In this document: piece by piece, positions 43,047 through 54,102 of the stretch | Position numbering within the stretch: the first letter of the stretch is position 1 | Layout: every line of letters starts with the position of its first letter | DNA from: Pseudomonas cerasi | Lineage (GTDB): Bacteria > Pseudomonadota > Gammaproteobacteria > Pseudomonadales > Pseudomonadaceae | Length of the DNA stretch: 58,483 nt | Assembly (NCBI RefSeq): GCF_900074915.1 | Contig: NZ_LT222313.1 | Coordinates: forward strand, 1 to 58,483 | Direction of reading: 5' to 3' | Made by a program: the position numbers and the translations under genes | Notes under the pieces: generated by a model | Databases searched by the model: none | Seen by the model: only the letters and a program-made list of their open reading frames with translations | Told to the model about the DNA's origin: nothing

Positions 43047-43493
43047 TTAAGGCCTGGCATCGTACGCTGCGACCGTTTCCTGCTGTCCGGCAACAGTTAC
43101 CCCGATGACCTTGTAAGCGTGCCGGGCAGTGCCCTGCTCCATGCCCGGAGAACCCGGCGGCATGCCTGGGACCGCAATCCCCACTAGGTCTGTACGCGTG
43201 TTCAGCGCTTTGAGCTGTTCTGCCGGCACATGCCCTTCCACGAAGCGCCCGTTGATGACAGCGGTATGGCACGAGCGCAGTCCCTGCGGCACACCAAGCT
43301 GCCCCTTCACAGCAGTCATGTCTTGCTCCACCTGGTCATTTACGGTGAAGCGCTCAGCCTCCAGGTGCTTGATCCAGCCTTTGCAGCACCCGCAATTGGC
43401 ATCACGGTGGACATCGACCTCAAGCGTCTCCGCCGCCTGAGCGGTACTCGCGATAAGCAGGGCCGCCAAGGTCATGATCGTCTTTCTTTTCAT
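43047..43493 (-). CDS. DUF411 copper-binding periplasmic protein
   Basis: The 148-residue protein starts at ATG 43493 (GGAG 6 bases upstream). It has a signal peptide (cleavage near AQA|AE), then the DUF411 core with the CGCC motif (HRDANCGCCKGWIKHL), SCHTAVINGRFVEGHVPAEQ and a Met/Pro-rich segment GMPPGSPGME. The cysteines and methionines probably bind copper. It is divergent from the cus genes, with a CopR-type box in between. Confidence 0.88.
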   Translation of the reverse strand: MKRKTIMTLAALLIASTAQAAETLEVDVHRDANCGCCKGWIKHLEAERFTVNDQVEQDMTAVKGQLGVPQGLRSCHTAVINGRFVEGHVPAEQLKALNTRTDLVGIAVPGMPPGSPGMEQGTARHAYKVIGVTVAGQQETVAAYDARP

Positions 43494-43593
43494 CGTTGCT
43501 CCTGATTGAAGCCAGGCCCTTTGGCAAGGGGCTGCTGGAATAGTCACCTGGAATGGAATCCTTCAAGGATATCTTCGAAGCTGCCTAGACCCC

Positions 43594-43609
43594 ATTACAA
43601 TGCTGTAAG
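43594..43609 (+). promoter_or_regulatory. CopR box 3 (DUF411 / cus interval)
   Basis: ATTACAATGCTGTAAG, in the interval between two divergent copper genes. Confidence 0.72.
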
Positions 43610-43698
43610 CAAGGCGCGCTATAGCTGGCCCAGCAAGCGTTTCGCTCTATAATCAGCCTCGGTGACAGCCAATGGTTTGGCCCGCTTCATGGAATCCT

Positions 43699-44028
43699 AT
43701 GGCTCGCGTGGTTTTTGTACTTGCGCTTATTCTAAGTCTTCTTCTCCCCGCTTATGGCCAGGGTGGCGGGCCGCTGCCAGCGGAGCCATGTCCAATGCAA
43801 GTAGTCCAAAAGCGCGCTCAGACACCGTGTGCGGATATGGAGAAAAAGGTCAAGGATAGCCAGACAGCGCCATGCAAATGGGGACAGGATTGCAAAACCA
43901 GCTCTCTGATCAGCCTGTTCATCCTACAAATCCCAAAGCCGGGCCCCCTGCCAGTTCACGCCTGCGTAGCTAGGCCAGCGCCTCAAGAGGCCTTCGCTAC
44001 GCCTTGGCGTCCACCACGCTTCGTGTAA
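43699..44028 (+). CDS. Small exported protein upstream of the cus genes
   Basis: The 109-residue protein starts at ATG 43699 with a signal peptide (MARVVFVLALILSLLLPAYG) and several Cys residues (AEPCPM; TPCADM; APCKWGQDC). A hydrophobic stretch LISLFILQIPKPGPL follows. I do not recognise a named family; genes of this type often precede copper RND operons in Pseudomonas. It may bind metal. Confidence 0.6.
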   Translation: MARVVFVLALILSLLLPAYGQGGGPLPAEPCPMQVVQKRAQTPCADMEKKVKDSQTAPCKWGQDCKTSSLISLFILQIPKPGPLPVHACVARPAPQEAFATPWRPPRFV

Positions 44029-44106
44029 TTCCTTTGTCCGAGCGCATTACCAACGGCGCAATACCGCCGGGTCTGCGTATACATTGGTTTCGCATGGAGG
44101 CAGGTC

Positions 44107-45369
44107 ATGCCTGTTCGTCCCGCTTTTGCCGCTGGCATATCTAGCGCGCTTGCACTCTTGCTACTTGTAACTGCGGCCCAGCCGGCCCTGGCTGACGCCC
44201 TTACTTTCGATTATGCGCTGAAGCTGGCAGAGACAATGGCCCCTGAAAATCTAGCCAGGGCCGCTCAGGTCGCGTCGGCAAATGCCGCCATTCGCCCCGC
44301 TGATGCGCTACCTAATCCCAAGCTCTTTCTGGGCATCGATAACTTGCCCGTAGAAGGGCAGCAGCGCTACTCATTGGACGACGACTCAATGACGATGCGT
44401 CGGATCGGGGTTATGCAAGAAGTTCCTAACAGCGACAAGCGCCGTGCACGGCGCCATTCGGCTGAAGCCTTCGCTGAGCTTGCGCAAGCCGAGCAGCGCC
44501 AGGCTCTGATCAAGGTCAAGCAGGACGTTGCCGCCAGTTGGCTGAGGCTCTTTTATGCTCAGCAACGCTTTTCCGCTTTTGATGACCTGTTGAAACAGCT
44601 CAACCTACAACGCTCCACGGTACCTGCGCTAATTGCCGGGGGAACAGCAAAGCCTGCTGACGCCGTGGCGCTCGAACAAGAGACGTTGGACCTTGAAGAC
44701 AGGCGCGATCAGCTGATCAGTGGTGTAGCCGGCGCCAGGGCACAATTGCGCCAGTTCCTGGGTGCGCAAGGTGACCAGCCCTTGGCTGGGTCGGCGCCTG
44801 TATTGGAGTGGTCAGCTACTCATAGCCAGCATGGTCTGGCCCATCATCCCGATATCCAGGCCGCCGCCGCTCGGGTCGGTGAGGCCAAGGCCGAGCTGGG
44901 CGAAGCAGTCGCCGAGAAAAAGCCCGACTGGGGCGTGGAGCTTGGTTATGGCAACCGCGACAAGCGATTCGGCGATATGGTCAGCCTACAGGTGACGTTC
45001 GACCTTCCACTGTTCACCGGGGCCAGGCAAGGGCCGCGAATCACATCAAGGGAAAAGAACCTCTCGCGCATGGAGCAAGAACAGGAAGTGATGTTACGCA
45101 GTCACCAGATGGAGTTGGAATCGGGGCTGGCTGAACAGGATCGCTTACGTGCGGTACTCAGGCGAAGCACCGAGAGCGCTATACCGCTGGCCCAGCGTAG
45201 GTTCTCCTTGGAAATGGTGGCTTACAAGGCTGGCAGCGCTGACATCGGCACGGTCGTTTCTGCGCGCCGGCAGCTGATTGAAGCGACTTTGCGCAAGGTC
45301 GGGTTGGAGGAAGAGCTGTCGGTTCTGACCGCCAAACTCTTCTTTGCCTACGCGGAGGGCGCGCAATGA
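44107..45369 (+). CDS. cusC: CusC/CzcC-type outer-membrane efflux protein
   Basis: This 420-residue TolC-family protein has a signal peptide (cleavage near ALA|DA) and two long helical hairpin halves (LTFDYALKLAETMAPENL; AAARVGEAKAELGEAVAEKK). It forms the outer-membrane duct of the metal RND pump. Its stop overlaps the next start (ATGA). In CusA-like pumps the substrate is Cu(I)/Ag(I), which fits the neighbours. Confidence 0.88.
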   Translation: MPVRPAFAAGISSALALLLLVTAAQPALADALTFDYALKLAETMAPENLARAAQVASANAAIRPADALPNPKLFLGIDNLPVEGQQRYSLDDDSMTMRRIGVMQEVPNSDKRRARRHSAEAFAELAQAEQRQALIKVKQDVAASWLRLFYAQQRFSAFDDLLKQLNLQRSTVPALIAGGTAKPADAVALEQETLDLEDRRDQLISGVAGARAQLRQFLGAQGDQPLAGSAPVLEWSATHSQHGLAHHPDIQAAAARVGEAKAELGEAVAEKKPDWGVELGYGNRDKRFGDMVSLQVTFDLPLFTGARQGPRITSREKNLSRMEQEQEVMLRSHQMELESGLAEQDRLRAVLRRSTESAIPLAQRRFSLEMVAYKAGSADIGTVVSARRQLIEATLRKVGLEEELSVLTAKLFFAYAEGAQ

Positions 45370-46820
45370 AGGGCTCATACGTGATGGGTACGTTGTCCGC
45401 CGCCTGCCTGGTAGGCGTGGGGGCTCTGCTTGGCTTTTGGCTCGGCACGGCAAGCGAATCGACAGCTGTCGAACCTGGCACTACCACGACCCAAGCGCGC
45501 AACGCGCTGTATTGGTATGACCCCATGAAGCCAGACCAGCATTTTGATAAGCCCGGTCGATCGCCGTTCATGGACATGGCCCTGGTTCCAAAATACGCCG
45601 ATGAGCAAGCGTCAACATCCTTGGGACTGGCGGCAGGAACAGTGCAAAGCCTGGGTGTTCGAACCGTGCGGGTGCAACGCGGGGCATTGCCATCAAGCAT
45701 TGATGCCGCCGGCACTTTGGGATACAGCCAGCGGGAGCTGGCCACGGTCCAGGCCCGTGCCGACGCCTACGTTGATAAGGTCTACGGCCGGGCTCCGGGC
45801 GACGTATTAGCCGCCGGCACACCGCTTGTAGACCTGCTCATCCCTCAGTGGTCCGCTGCGCAGCTTGAATACCTGGCTGTAAAACAGACCGGAGACTCTC
45901 AGCTCACTGCCGCTGCGAAAGAACGCCTTCGCTTGCTGGGAATGCCCGGATCCACCATTGCAGCTGTAGACCGCACCGGCCGAGCGGCTGCCGTACAAAC
46001 TATCGTGATGCCCATCGCCGGTGAGCTGCTGACCCTCGACGCCAAGGCCGGAATGGCTATCTCCAAAGGCCAGGACCTGGCTCGGATCAATGGGCTTTCG
46101 AGGGTATGGCTGGACATCTCCGTACCTGAGGCTCTGACATCCAGTGTGGCGGTGGGCAACCCCATTTCTGCCTTTTTCGTCGCCTGGCCTGGCCAAGCTA
46201 TACAGGGAAAGATCATTGCCATGTTGCCCTCCGCTGACAGCGCAACGCGGACGGTCACGGTGCGCGCTGAACTACCCAATGCAAACGGGAAGCTTCGTCC
46301 AGGCATGTACGCTCAGGTTCGCCTGCAGGGTGAAGAGCAGCCCTCTGTACTCCTAGCCCCGAGCGAAGCCGTAATCCGCAGCGGTAAGCGGTCCTTCGTC
46401 ATGGTTGCGTTACCCGAGGGGCGATATCGACCGCAGGTGGTCGAACTGGGCAAAGAATCTGGGGGACAAGCAGAAATCGTCAAGGGCCTGGCCGAAGGAG
46501 ATGAGGTAGTCAGTTCAGGGCAATTTCTGCTTGATTCGGAAGCGAGCCTCCAAGGCCTGCTCGCGCGTGAGGGCCCCTCAGAGGGAGCGCAATGGCACAC
46601 AAGTACGGGTCAGATCATTGACCTGGACAGCGAGACCGTCACACTGGCCCATGGCCCGTTCCAAAGTCTTGGCATGCCCGGCATGACCATGACCTTCCCA
46701 CTGGCGAGGCCGGACGTGGCTAAAGGGCTCAAGGTGGGTGATCACGTCGCCATTGGAATTTCCCAAAGCGACGCTGGGCTTATCGTTGAACAGCTCTCCA
46801 AGCAGGAGACTGGCCAATGA
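45366..46820 (+). CDS. cusB: CusB-type periplasmic adaptor with C-terminal CusF-like domain
   Basis: This is a 484-residue adaptor. After one membrane/signal helix comes a heavy-metal-binding motif [16 protein letters not shown] and [12 protein letters not shown], then the barrel-sandwich and helical parts of RND adaptors ([20 protein letters not shown]). The last 80 residues ([39 protein letters not shown]) are a CusF-like domain fused to the adaptor, so metal hand-over and adaptor are one chain. Overlaps with cusC and cusA are 4 bases each. Confidence 0.9.
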   Translation: MKGSYVMGTLSAACLVGVGALLGFWLGTASESTAVEPGTTTTQARNALYWYDPMKPDQHFDKPGRSPFMDMALVPKYADEQASTSLGLAAGTVQSLGVRTVRVQRGALPSSIDAAGTLGYSQRELATVQARADAYVDKVYGRAPGDVLAAGTPLVDLLIPQWSAAQLEYLAVKQTGDSQLTAAAKERLRLLGMPGSTIAAVDRTGRAAAVQTIVMPIAGELLTLDAKAGMAISKGQDLARINGLSRVWLDISVPEALTSSVAVGNPISAFFVAWPGQAIQGKIIAMLPSADSATRTVTVRAELPNANGKLRPGMYAQVRLQGEEQPSVLLAPSEAVIRSGKRSFVMVALPEGRYRPQVVELGKESGGQAEIVKGLAEGDEVVSSGQFLLDSEASLQGLLAREGPSEGAQWHTSTGQIIDLDSETVTLAHGPFQSLGMPGMTMTFPLARPDVAKGLKVGDHVAIGISQSDAGLIVEQLSKQETGQ

Positions 46821-49800
46821 TTCGCCGGCTGATCTACTGGTCTATCGCCAACCGATTCCTGGTGTTGCTAGCTACGCTCGTCGTGGTAGCCGCAGGGCTC
46901 TGGGCCGTGCGCAACACACCACTGGACGCGCTGCCTGATTTGTCTGATACCCAAGTCATCATTCGAACCAGCTATCCCGGTCAGGCTCCACAGCTTGTGG
47001 AGAATCAGGTGACCTACCCTCTGACCACGATGATGCTTTCGGTGCCAGGCGCAAGGACGGTCCGAGGTTACTCGTTCTTTGGCGACTCGTTTGTCTATGT
47101 GCTCTTTGAAGACGGGACTGACCTGTACTGGGCGCGATCAAGGGTGTTGGAGTACCTCAGCCAAGCGCAGGCGCGCATGCCAAAAGGCGTTACGCCTAGT
47201 CTGGGGCCTGATGCAACGGGCGTGGGTTGGATTTACCAATATGCGCTCGTTGACCGCTCGGGTAGCCATGACCTCGCTCAGTTACGGTCGATCCAGGACT
47301 GGTTCCTTCGGTACGAGCTCAAGTCCCTCCCTAACGTGGCTGAAGTCGCGACAATCGGCGGCATGGTCAAACAGTACCAGGTGGTACTCGATCCCCTGAA
47401 GCTGGCAGCGTACGGAGTAACCCAACAGGAAGTGACCCAGGCCATCCAGGGCGCCAACCAGGAAGCGGGTGGTGCGGTATTGGAGATGGCCGAAAGGGAG
47501 TACATGGTCAGGGCGTCCGGCTATCTGGAAAGCCTGGAGGACTTCAACAACATTCCTCTTCGGACCTCTCGCAATGGCATCCCGGTGTTGCTCGGGCAAG
47601 TTGCCAATATCCAGCTTGGGCCTGAAATGCGGCGCGGCGTTGCTGAGCTGGACGGCAGAGGTGAGGTTGTGGGCGGGGTCATTCTTTTGCGCTCCGGCAA
47701 GAATGCACGCGATACCCTGATTGCCGTTAGGGAGAAGCTAGAAAACTTGCGCAGCAGCCTGCCGGCTGGGGTTGAAATAGTCACGACCTATGACCGCTCA
47801 CAGCTTATCGATCGCGCCGTCAGCAATCTGGGTTTCAAGCTGCTTGAAGAATTTGGGGTGGTCGCGCTGATCTGCCTAGTCTTCCTCTGGCACGTACGTT
47901 CCTCGCTGGTGGCCATCGTGACCTTGCCCCTGGGCATCTTGGTTGCCTTTCTTGTGATGCACTACCAGGGCGTCAATGCCAACATCATGTCACTGGGGGG
48001 GATTGCGATCGCCATCGGAGCGATGGTCGATGCTGCAGTAGTGATGATCGAAAATGCGCACAAACACATCGAAGCGTGGCAGCAGCAGCATCCTGGGGAG
48101 CCGCTGGCAGGCCAGGCTCACTGGCACGTAATCGCTCAAGCCGCTGCCGAGATCGGGCCGGCTGTGTTTTTCAGCCTGCTGGTGATTACGTTGTCTTTCT
48201 TGCCTGTTTTTACGCTGCAGGCCCAGGAAGGCAAGCTATTTGGGCCCTTGGCCTTCACCAAGACCTATGCAATGGCAGGCGCGGCAGGGCTCTCGGTGAC
48301 GCTGGTCCCCGTGCTGATGGGTTACTGGATCCGGGGAAGGATTCCATCCGAGCATCAGAACCCTCTCAACCGCGGGCTGATCGCGGTGTACCGCCCGGCA
48401 ATCGACACGGTTCTGGCGTGGCCAAAACTCACCTTGCTTATCGCCGCCCTGGTGTTTCTCTCGACGCTTTGGCCTTTAAGCCGACTAGGGGGAGAATTTC
48501 TTCCTCAAATGGATGAAGGCGATTTGCTGTACATGCCATCGGCCTTGCCTGGTTTATCGGCCAGCAAGGCGAGCCAGCTACTCCAACTTACTGACCGAAT
48601 GATCCTCACAGTTCCTGAAGTGGATCGGGTATTCGGCAAGGCGGGACGTGCGGATTCAGCTACCGATCCGGCGCCGTTGGAAATGTTCGAGACTACTGTA
48701 CGGTTCAAGCCCAAGGAGCAATGGCGAGCCGGGATGACCCCTGAAAAGCTGATCGAGGCGCTGGACAAGGCGGTACAGGTCCCAGGCCTTTCGAACATTT
48801 GGGTGCCCCCCATTCGCAACCGCATCGACATGCTTGCCACGGGCGTTAAAAGCCCGGTAGGGATCAAGGTCGCGGGCACCTCGCTTGCGCAGATAGACCA
48901 GGCAACTCAACAGATCGAGGCCGTGGCCAAGCAAGTCGCCGGCGTCCAATCCGCACTGGCGGAACGGCTGACAGGAGGACGCTACGTAGACGTACGTATC
49001 AATCGCCAGGCCGCAGCGCGTTATGGCATGAATATCAGTGATGTGCAGGCAGTGGTTTCCGGTGCCATTGGCGGAAGCAACATCGGCGAAGTCGTAGAGG
49101 GGCTCGCCAGATACCCTATAAACCTGCGCTACGGACGCGAATGGCGAGATACGGCACAGGCGCTAAAAGGGCTCCCCGTCGTCACCAGCAGCGGCCAGCA
49201 AATTACCCTATCGATGGTGGCAGATGTCAGCATCACCGACGGCCCACCGATGCTGCGTAGCGAAAATGGCCGGCTTTCGGGTTGGGTCTATGTGGACGTG
49301 CGTGGGCGCGACCTTGCCACGACAGTGAAAGAGCTTCAGACACAGATAGCATCCCGGGTCCAACTCGCCCCCGGCCTCACTGTCTCGTACTCGGGTCAGT
49401 TCGAGTACCTAGAGCGGGCAAACCAGCGCCTGCTGTGGGTGATACCGGCTACACTGGCGATCATTTTCGTGTTGCTGTACTTCACCTTCGGTACGGCCAG
49501 CGAGGCGGTACTCATCATGGCAACGCTGCCTTTTGCGTTGTCCGGTGGGATCTGGCTGTTGTATGTCCTGGGTTATAACCTGTCCATCGCTACAGGCGTG
49601 GGCTTCATCGCCCTTGCCGGCGTTTCTGCCGAGTTTGGCGTCATCATGCTGGTGTACCTGCGCAGCGCCTGGTCGCCCCGCCTCGCAGCAGGACATGGAA
49701 CCGAGCAGGATTTGACAGAAGCTATCAAGGAAGGCGCAGTGCTCAGGGTGAGGCCCAAGGCGATGACGGTAGCCGTGATCATCGCGGGGCTGCTGCCCAT

Positions 49801-49963
49801 ACTCTGGGGGTCAGGGGCCGGTTCGGAGATCATGAAGCGCATAGCAGCACCGATGATAGGGGGTATGCTTACCGCACCGCTGCTATCGATGCTACTGATT
49901 CCAACATGCTATTTCCTCCTCCAGGCTCACCGTATTCGAGCGCGACGACGACTGAAGATCTGA
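46817..49963 (+). CDS. cusA: CusA-type RND copper/silver efflux pump
   Basis: The 1048-residue inner-membrane pump has the HME-RND layout: helix 1, a large periplasmic loop, a block of helices ([20 protein letters not shown], the proton-relay helix), a second loop and a second block. Met residues in [21 protein letters not shown] and NRIDMLATG correspond to the Cu(I)-binding methionine triad of CusA, favouring copper/silver over zinc/cobalt. The frame is intact over its full length. Confidence 0.92.
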   Translation: MIRRLIYWSIANRFLVLLATLVVVAAGLWAVRNTPLDALPDLSDTQVIIRTSYPGQAPQLVENQVTYPLTTMMLSVPGARTVRGYSFFGDSFVYVLFEDGTDLYWARSRVLEYLSQAQARMPKGVTPSLGPDATGVGWIYQYALVDRSGSHDLAQLRSIQDWFLRYELKSLPNVAEVATIGGMVKQYQVVLDPLKLAAYGVTQQEVTQAIQGANQEAGGAVLEMAEREYMVRASGYLESLEDFNNIPLRTSRNGIPVLLGQVANIQLGPEMRRGVAELDGRGEVVGGVILLRSGKNARDTLIAVREKLENLRSSLPAGVEIVTTYDRSQLIDRAVSNLGFKLLEEFGVVALICLVFLWHVRSSLVAIVTLPLGILVAFLVMHYQGVNANIMSLGGIAIAIGAMVDAAVVMIENAHKHIEAWQQQHPGEPLAGQAHWHVIAQAAAEIGPAVFFSLLVITLSFLPVFTLQAQEGKLFGPLAFTKTYAMAGAAGLSVTLVPVLMGYWIRGRIPSEHQNPLNRGLIAVYRPAIDTVLAWPKLTLLIAALVFLSTLWPLSRLGGEFLPQMDEGDLLYMPSALPGLSASKASQLLQLTDRMILTVPEVDRVFGKAGRADSATDPAPLEMFETTVRFKPKEQWRAGMTPEKLIEALDKAVQVPGLSNIWVPPIRNRIDMLATGVKSPVGIKVAGTSLAQIDQATQQIEAVAKQVAGVQSALAERLTGGRYVDVRINRQAAARYGMNISDVQAVVSGAIGGSNIGEVVEGLARYPINLRYGREWRDTAQALKGLPVVTSSGQQITLSMVADVSITDGPPMLRSENGRLSGWVYVDVRGRDLATTVKELQTQIASRVQLAPGLTVSYSGQFEYLERANQRLLWVIPATLAIIFVLLYFTFGTASEAVLIMATLPFALSGGIWLLYVLGYNLSIATGVGFIALAGVSAEFGVIMLVYLRSAWSPRLAAGHGTEQDLTEAIKEGAVLRVRPKAMTVAVIIAGLLPILWGSGAGSEIMKRIAAPMIGGMLTAPLLSMLLIPTCYFLLQAHRIRARRRLKI

Positions 49964-50050
49964 GTACCTGACGGTACCCTGATTCGTAGGTACCGCAACT
50001 GCAGGGCGCCTGGCTTAACACGCTGGCTGGTCTGACATCGGCACTTTGCG

Positions 50051-50449
50051 CTATTTGCCCTTGACTCCGGCCAACGAGTCGAGAATGGCGCAGGTAGAAT
50101 CGTTATTGCCCTGGCATTCATTGATCAAGGCCTGCAGCGTATCGCGCAGGCTGATGAACTCCTCGATTTTGCGGTTCAAGTCCTGCACATGAGCATTGGC
50201 CAGCGCTTTTACGTCGGCACTGGCACGGTGTCGGTCGCGTTGCAGTTCGAGCAGGGTGCCGACTTCCTCCAAGGAAAAGCCCAGGTCTCGAGCACGTTTG
50301 AGAAAAGCCAGGGTATTCAAATCGGCAGGCCGGTACTGGCGATAACCGCTTGCTGTTCGTATGGCAGGCTCAAGCAAACCAATACTTTCGTAATAGCGCA
50401 GCATCTTGGGCGTCAGCCCACTGGCGTGTGCAGCTTGGCTGATGTTCAA
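50051..50449 (-). CDS. cueR: CueR, MerR-family copper regulator
   Basis: This 132-residue MerR-family protein has a winged helix ([20 protein letters not shown]), a long dimer helix and the metal site with two Cys separated by seven residues near the C-terminus ([13 protein letters not shown]), as in CueR. It follows the ATPase gene with a 4-base overlap and should activate the ATPase and copZ promoters through the dyads at 52866 and 52929 when Cu(I) is present. Confidence 0.93.
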   Translation of the reverse strand: MNISQAAHASGLTPKMLRYYESIGLLEPAIRTASGYRQYRPADLNTLAFLKRARDLGFSLEEVGTLLELQRDRHRASADVKALANAHVQDLNRKIEEFISLRDTLQALINECQGNNDSTCAILDSLAGVKGK

Positions 50450-52830
50450 GGTATGTCCTCCAATGCCGGTTGCCAGCGTTTGAGCAGCAAGGCATTGCTG
50501 ACCACGCTTACGCTTGAAAAGGCCATGGCTGCGCCGGCAAAAACCGGATCGAGGAGGCCGAACGCTGCCAATGGGATGCCAATCACGTTATAAACGAAGG
50601 CCCAGAACAGATTTTGGCGGATTTTGCGGTGGGTGCACCGGGCGATATCCAGCGCTGCCGGTACAAGTCGTGGATCACTGCGCAGTAGGGTGATTCCGGC
50701 GGCATGCATGGCCACATCGGTACCGCTGCCCATGGCAATGCCGACATCGGCGGCCGCCAGGGCGGGAGCATCATTGATACCGTCGCCGACCATGGCCACC
50801 CGTGTGCCTTTCGCCTTGAGACCTGCAACGACGGCCGCCTTTTCGGCCGGCAGTACCTGGGCATGAATGTTCTCAATACCCGTCTGAGCAGCGATCTGCC
50901 GGGCACTGCTCCAGGTATCCCCGGTAATCAAGTGGCTGCTGATCTGACGTGCTGCCAAGGCCGCTACAGCCTGCTGGGCGCCAGGCTTAAGCGCATCGCC
51001 AAACGCGAGCAAGGCCAGCACCCTGGGCGCAGCGCCCAGCTCGATCAACCAGGACAAGGTCCGGCCTTCGGCGTCCCATAGCTGAGCGTGTTCAGCTAAC
51101 GCGCCTGGTTCGAGCCCTAGCTCTTCAAGCCATCGGCCATTGCCCAAGGCAAGCTGCCGGCCTTCGACAGAGCCTTGGACGCCACGACCAGGCAGCGCAC
51201 GGACGCTGTCAGCCATTGGGGTATCAAGGCCGCGTTCACTACAGGCCGCCAGAACAGCACGACCCAGGGGATGTTCACTACCTCGTTGCAAGCGGCCCGC
51301 CAGCGCCAAGGCTTCCGCTTCGGGGATCGAAGCTACCGCCATATGCACCAGATGGGGCTCCCCTGAGGTGAGGGTACCGGTTTTGTCAAAGGCCACCGCT
51401 TGCACGGCATGGGCGACTTCCAGGGTTTGTGCATCCTTGATCAGGATGCCGTGACGTGCCGCAACGCCGGTGCCTGCCATGATTGCAGTTGGAGTGGCCA
51501 AGCCCAAGGCACAAGGGCAGGCAATGACCAGTACGGCTACCGCGTTGATCAGCGCCGTCTCCCAGTCGCTCCCTGCCAGCAGCCAGCCCACAAGCGTTAA
51601 CAGGGCAATGCCGAGCACCACCGGCACAAAAATTTCGCTAACCTTGTCCACCAGGCGTTGGATGGGTGCCTTGGCCGCCTGTGCGTCTTCAACCAGACGA
51701 ATGATCCGCGCCAGTACGCTCTCTCCCCCAAGGGCTGTGACCTGAACGATCAGCGTGCCTTCACCGTTGATGGAGCCACCAATGACCTTGTCGCCGGCTT
51801 GTTTGGCCACCGGTCGGCTCTCGCCACTGATCAGGGCTTCGTCCGCATAGCTGTCGCCTGTCTCAATGAGGCCGTCCACCGGGATGCGCTCGCCGGGCCT
51901 GACCCGTACACGTTCTTTCAGGCGTAAGTCAGCCACCGCAACCTCCTGCTCACGGCCATCAGCTTCCAGACGTAGGGCGCGCTCGGGCCTCAACCCCTGA
52001 AGCGCACGTATGGCTTCACCGGTCTGCCGCTTAGCTCGGCTTTCAAGGTATTTGCCCAGACGGACCAGGCCAATCACGACAGCTGCAGCTTCTAGATAAA
52101 GGTGGGGGAACTGGCCGGGCACAGCGGTCACGGCTTGGTAGACGCTCAAGCCATAAGCAGCGCTGGTCCCCAGGGCGACGAGTAAATCCATATTGCCAGT
52201 GCGGGCCCGTAGCGCTTTCCAGGCTGCGCGGTAAAAACGGGCACCGAGCAGGAATTGCACCGGTGTGGCCAAAGCGAACTGAAGCCACACCGGCAACATG
52301 ATGTGAATGCCTAACGGTTGCAGCAGCATGGGCAGCACGAGCGGAGCGGCCAGCAGCAAGGCTGCGATCAACGCCCAGCGCTCCTGTGTGAGTCGAGTAT
52401 TTTCAGCGGCTGGGACCTTGGTAGTGGGAGGTTGAGCCTGGTAGCCCGCGTTCCTTACGGCGGCGATCAAGGCCTGCACAGACGTGCCTGCTATGGCAGT
52501 GACATGGGCCTGTTCGGTGGCCAGATTGACGCTGACCTCGCCCACGCCGGGCACTTTGCGCAAGGCCCGTTCGACACGGTTAACGCAACTGGCACAGGTC
52601 ATGCCGGTGATGCTCAATACGAGGGTTTCGTCCGGGACCCCGTAGCCGGCGCGGGTAATCGCCTCACGTAAAGCCGGCATGGCGTCCTGCGGCGCTTCAA
52701 TTCGGGCTTGCTCGTTGGCCAGATTCACACTGGCTTCCTGTACGCCGGCCACTTTCTTCAGCGCACGCTCCACGCGACCGGCACACGCGGCGCAGGTCAT
52801 CCCTTGGATAGGTAGATTAAATTCAGCCAT
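50446..52830 (-). CDS. copA: CopA-type Cu(I)-exporting P1B ATPase
   Basis: The 794-residue ATPase has two N-terminal metal-binding domains ([10 protein letters not shown] and [10 protein letters not shown]), eight membrane helices, the copper translocation motif CPC in [14 protein letters not shown], the phosphorylation site [10 protein letters not shown] and the nucleotide site [10 protein letters not shown]. It pumps Cu(I) from the cytoplasm into the periplasm. The promoter lies in 52831-52987 with a CueR-type dyad. It is different from the multicopper oxidase also named CopA at 38731. Confidence 0.96.
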   Translation of the reverse strand: MAEFNLPIQGMTCAACAGRVERALKKVAGVQEASVNLANEQARIEAPQDAMPALREAITRAGYGVPDETLVLSITGMTCASCVNRVERALRKVPGVGEVSVNLATEQAHVTAIAGTSVQALIAAVRNAGYQAQPPTTKVPAAENTRLTQERWALIAALLLAAPLVLPMLLQPLGIHIMLPVWLQFALATPVQFLLGARFYRAAWKALRARTGNMDLLVALGTSAAYGLSVYQAVTAVPGQFPHLYLEAAAVVIGLVRLGKYLESRAKRQTGEAIRALQGLRPERALRLEADGREQEVAVADLRLKERVRVRPGERIPVDGLIETGDSYADEALISGESRPVAKQAGDKVIGGSINGEGTLIVQVTALGGESVLARIIRLVEDAQAAKAPIQRLVDKVSEIFVPVVLGIALLTLVGWLLAGSDWETALINAVAVLVIACPCALGLATPTAIMAGTGVAARHGILIKDAQTLEVAHAVQAVAFDKTGTLTSGEPHLVHMAVASIPEAEALALAGRLQRGSEHPLGRAVLAACSERGLDTPMADSVRALPGRGVQGSVEGRQLALGNGRWLEELGLEPGALAEHAQLWDAEGRTLSWLIELGAAPRVLALLAFGDALKPGAQQAVAALAARQISSHLITGDTWSSARQIAAQTGIENIHAQVLPAEKAAVVAGLKAKGTRVAMVGDGINDAPALAAADVGIAMGSGTDVAMHAAGITLLRSDPRLVPAALDIARCTHRKIRQNLFWAFVYNVIGIPLAAFGLLDPVFAGAAMAFSSVSVVSNALLLKRWQPALEDIP

Positions 52831-52865
52831 GGCGGATTCCTCGCTATCAATGAGTAGAGGATCAA

Positions 52866-52890
52866 CCTTGACCTCATGTAAAGGTCAACC
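52866..52890 (-). promoter_or_regulatory. CueR-type operator for the ATPase gene
   Basis: CCTTGACCTCATGTAAAGGT, a dyad (ACCTTGAC/AAGGTCAA) of the form bound by CueR between promoter elements. It lies about 36 bases before the ATPase start. Confidence 0.75.
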
Positions 52891-52928
52891 TCCAACCGCG
52901 CCTAACGCTTAAGAACAGAAGAGGCTTG

Positions 52929-52951
52929 ACCTTGACCTCATGTCAACGTTG
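52929..52951 (+). promoter_or_regulatory. CueR-type operator for copZ
   Basis: ACCTTGACCTCATGTCAACG, related to the operator at 52866, about 40 bases before the copZ start on the other side of the divergent interval. Confidence 0.72.
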
Positions 52952-52987
52952 AAAGTAGCGCTGCCCCCCATGATTTGGAGACACGCT

Positions 52988-53185
52988 ATGTATCAGTTCA
53001 ACGTGCAAGGCATGAATTGCGGTCATTGTGTCAAATCGATCACCGCAGCGGTCACGGCTTTGGACAGTGAGGCCACGGTCGATGTGGACTTGGAAAGCCG
53101 TACCGTACAGGTTCAAAGCCGCCAGCCAGCGCAGGCCCTGCTCGAAGCAATTCAGGAAAAAGGCTATCCCGCTGAGCTTGCCTGA
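52988..53185 (+). CDS. copZ: CopZ copper chaperone
   Basis: The 65-residue protein starts at ATG 52988 (GGAG 8-9 bases upstream) and is a single HMA domain with the Cu(I) motif GMNCGHCVKS. It carries Cu(I) in the cytoplasm to the P1B ATPase. It is divergent from the ATPase gene and controlled by the same kind of dyad. Confidence 0.93.
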   Translation: MYQFNVQGMNCGHCVKSITAAVTALDSEATVDVDLESRTVQVQSRQPAQALLEAIQEKGYPAELA

Positions 53186-53240
53186 TTCCTGTCCTTCCCT
53201 TAGGTTCAGGCTTTCCTAAGACGGTTCTTTGCAAAAGAAA

Positions 53241-53260
53241 CGGCGCCTGGACAGGCGCCG
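53241..53260 (+). terminator. Hairpin after copZ
   Basis: CGGCGCCT pairs with AGGCGCCG over a GGAC loop, 55 bases after copZ. No U-tract; likely the transcript end. Confidence 0.55.
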
Positions 53261-53338
53261 GAGACCAAGGAGCGGAGGTCTTTGAAGAGAGCTGAGCCCA
53301 GACTAGCCCTTGGCAGCTGACGTGCACCTGATTGGCCG

Positions 53339-53354
53339 ATTACATTTGTGTAAG
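53339..53354 (+). promoter_or_regulatory. CopR box 4 (upstream of copR)
   Basis: ATTACATTTGTGTAAG, 61 bases before the copR start. It suggests autoregulation of copRS. Confidence 0.75.
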
Positions 53355-53415
53355 GTGGCACCACACCTATCGGTTTGTTGGCAGACTAAACCCATCTGCA
53401 AATGAGATCGCTGTC

Positions 53416-54102
53416 ATGAAACTGTTGGTAGCCGAAGACGAACCGAAGACTGGAATCTATCTGCAGCAAGGCCTGCGGGAGGCCGGCTTCAATGTGGACC
53501 GCGTGGTCACAGGCACAGATGCCGTTGACCAGGCGCTCAATGAAGCCTATGACCTGTTGATTCTTGACGTGATGATGCCGGGCCTGGATGGCTGGGAAGT
53601 CATCAGACGCCTTCGCACCGCTGGCCAGTCCGTACCGGTGCTGTTTCTGACCGCACGCGACGGGGTAGACGACCGGGTCAAGGGCCTGGAGCTGGGCGCC
53701 GATGATTACCTGGTTAAGCCATTTGCTTTTTCAGAACTGCTGGCACGGGTGCGAACACTGCTACGGCGCGGCAGCAGCAGCCTGCCGGTTCAAACAAGCC
53801 TGCAAATCGGAGACCTTCAGGTGGATTTGCTCAAGCGTCGGGCGACTCGGGGCGGCAAGCGAATCGACCTTACGGCCAAAGAGTTCGCACTGCTGGAGTT
53901 ACTGATGCGCCGGCAAGGTGAGGTGTTGTCCAAATCGCTGATAGCTTCCCAGGTCTGGGACATGAATTTCGACAGCGACACAAATGTTATCGAGGTGGCG
54001 ATACGGCGGTTGAGGGCCAAGATTGACGATGACTTCGAGGCAAAACTGCTGCATACCTGCCGGGGGATGGGTTACATGCTAGACGCGCAGGACGAAGGAT
54101 GA
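53416..54102 (+). CDS. copR: CopR response regulator
   Basis: The 228-residue OmpR/PhoB-type regulator starts at ATG 53416. The receiver domain has the acidic pair in VAEDEPKTG, the phospho-Asp in [15 protein letters not shown] and Lys in [13 protein letters not shown]; the C-terminal winged helix contains [20 protein letters not shown] and [14 protein letters not shown]. It is paired with copS, overlapping by 4 bases. It should bind the repeated ATTACA/TGTAAG boxes. Confidence 0.94.
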   Translation: MKLLVAEDEPKTGIYLQQGLREAGFNVDRVVTGTDAVDQALNEAYDLLILDVMMPGLDGWEVIRRLRTAGQSVPVLFLTARDGVDDRVKGLELGADDYLVKPFAFSELLARVRTLLRRGSSSLPVQTSLQIGDLQVDLLKRRATRGGKRIDLTAKEFALLELLMRRQGEVLSKSLIASQVWDMNFDSDTNVIEVAIRRLRAKIDDDFEAKLLHTCRGMGYMLDAQDEG

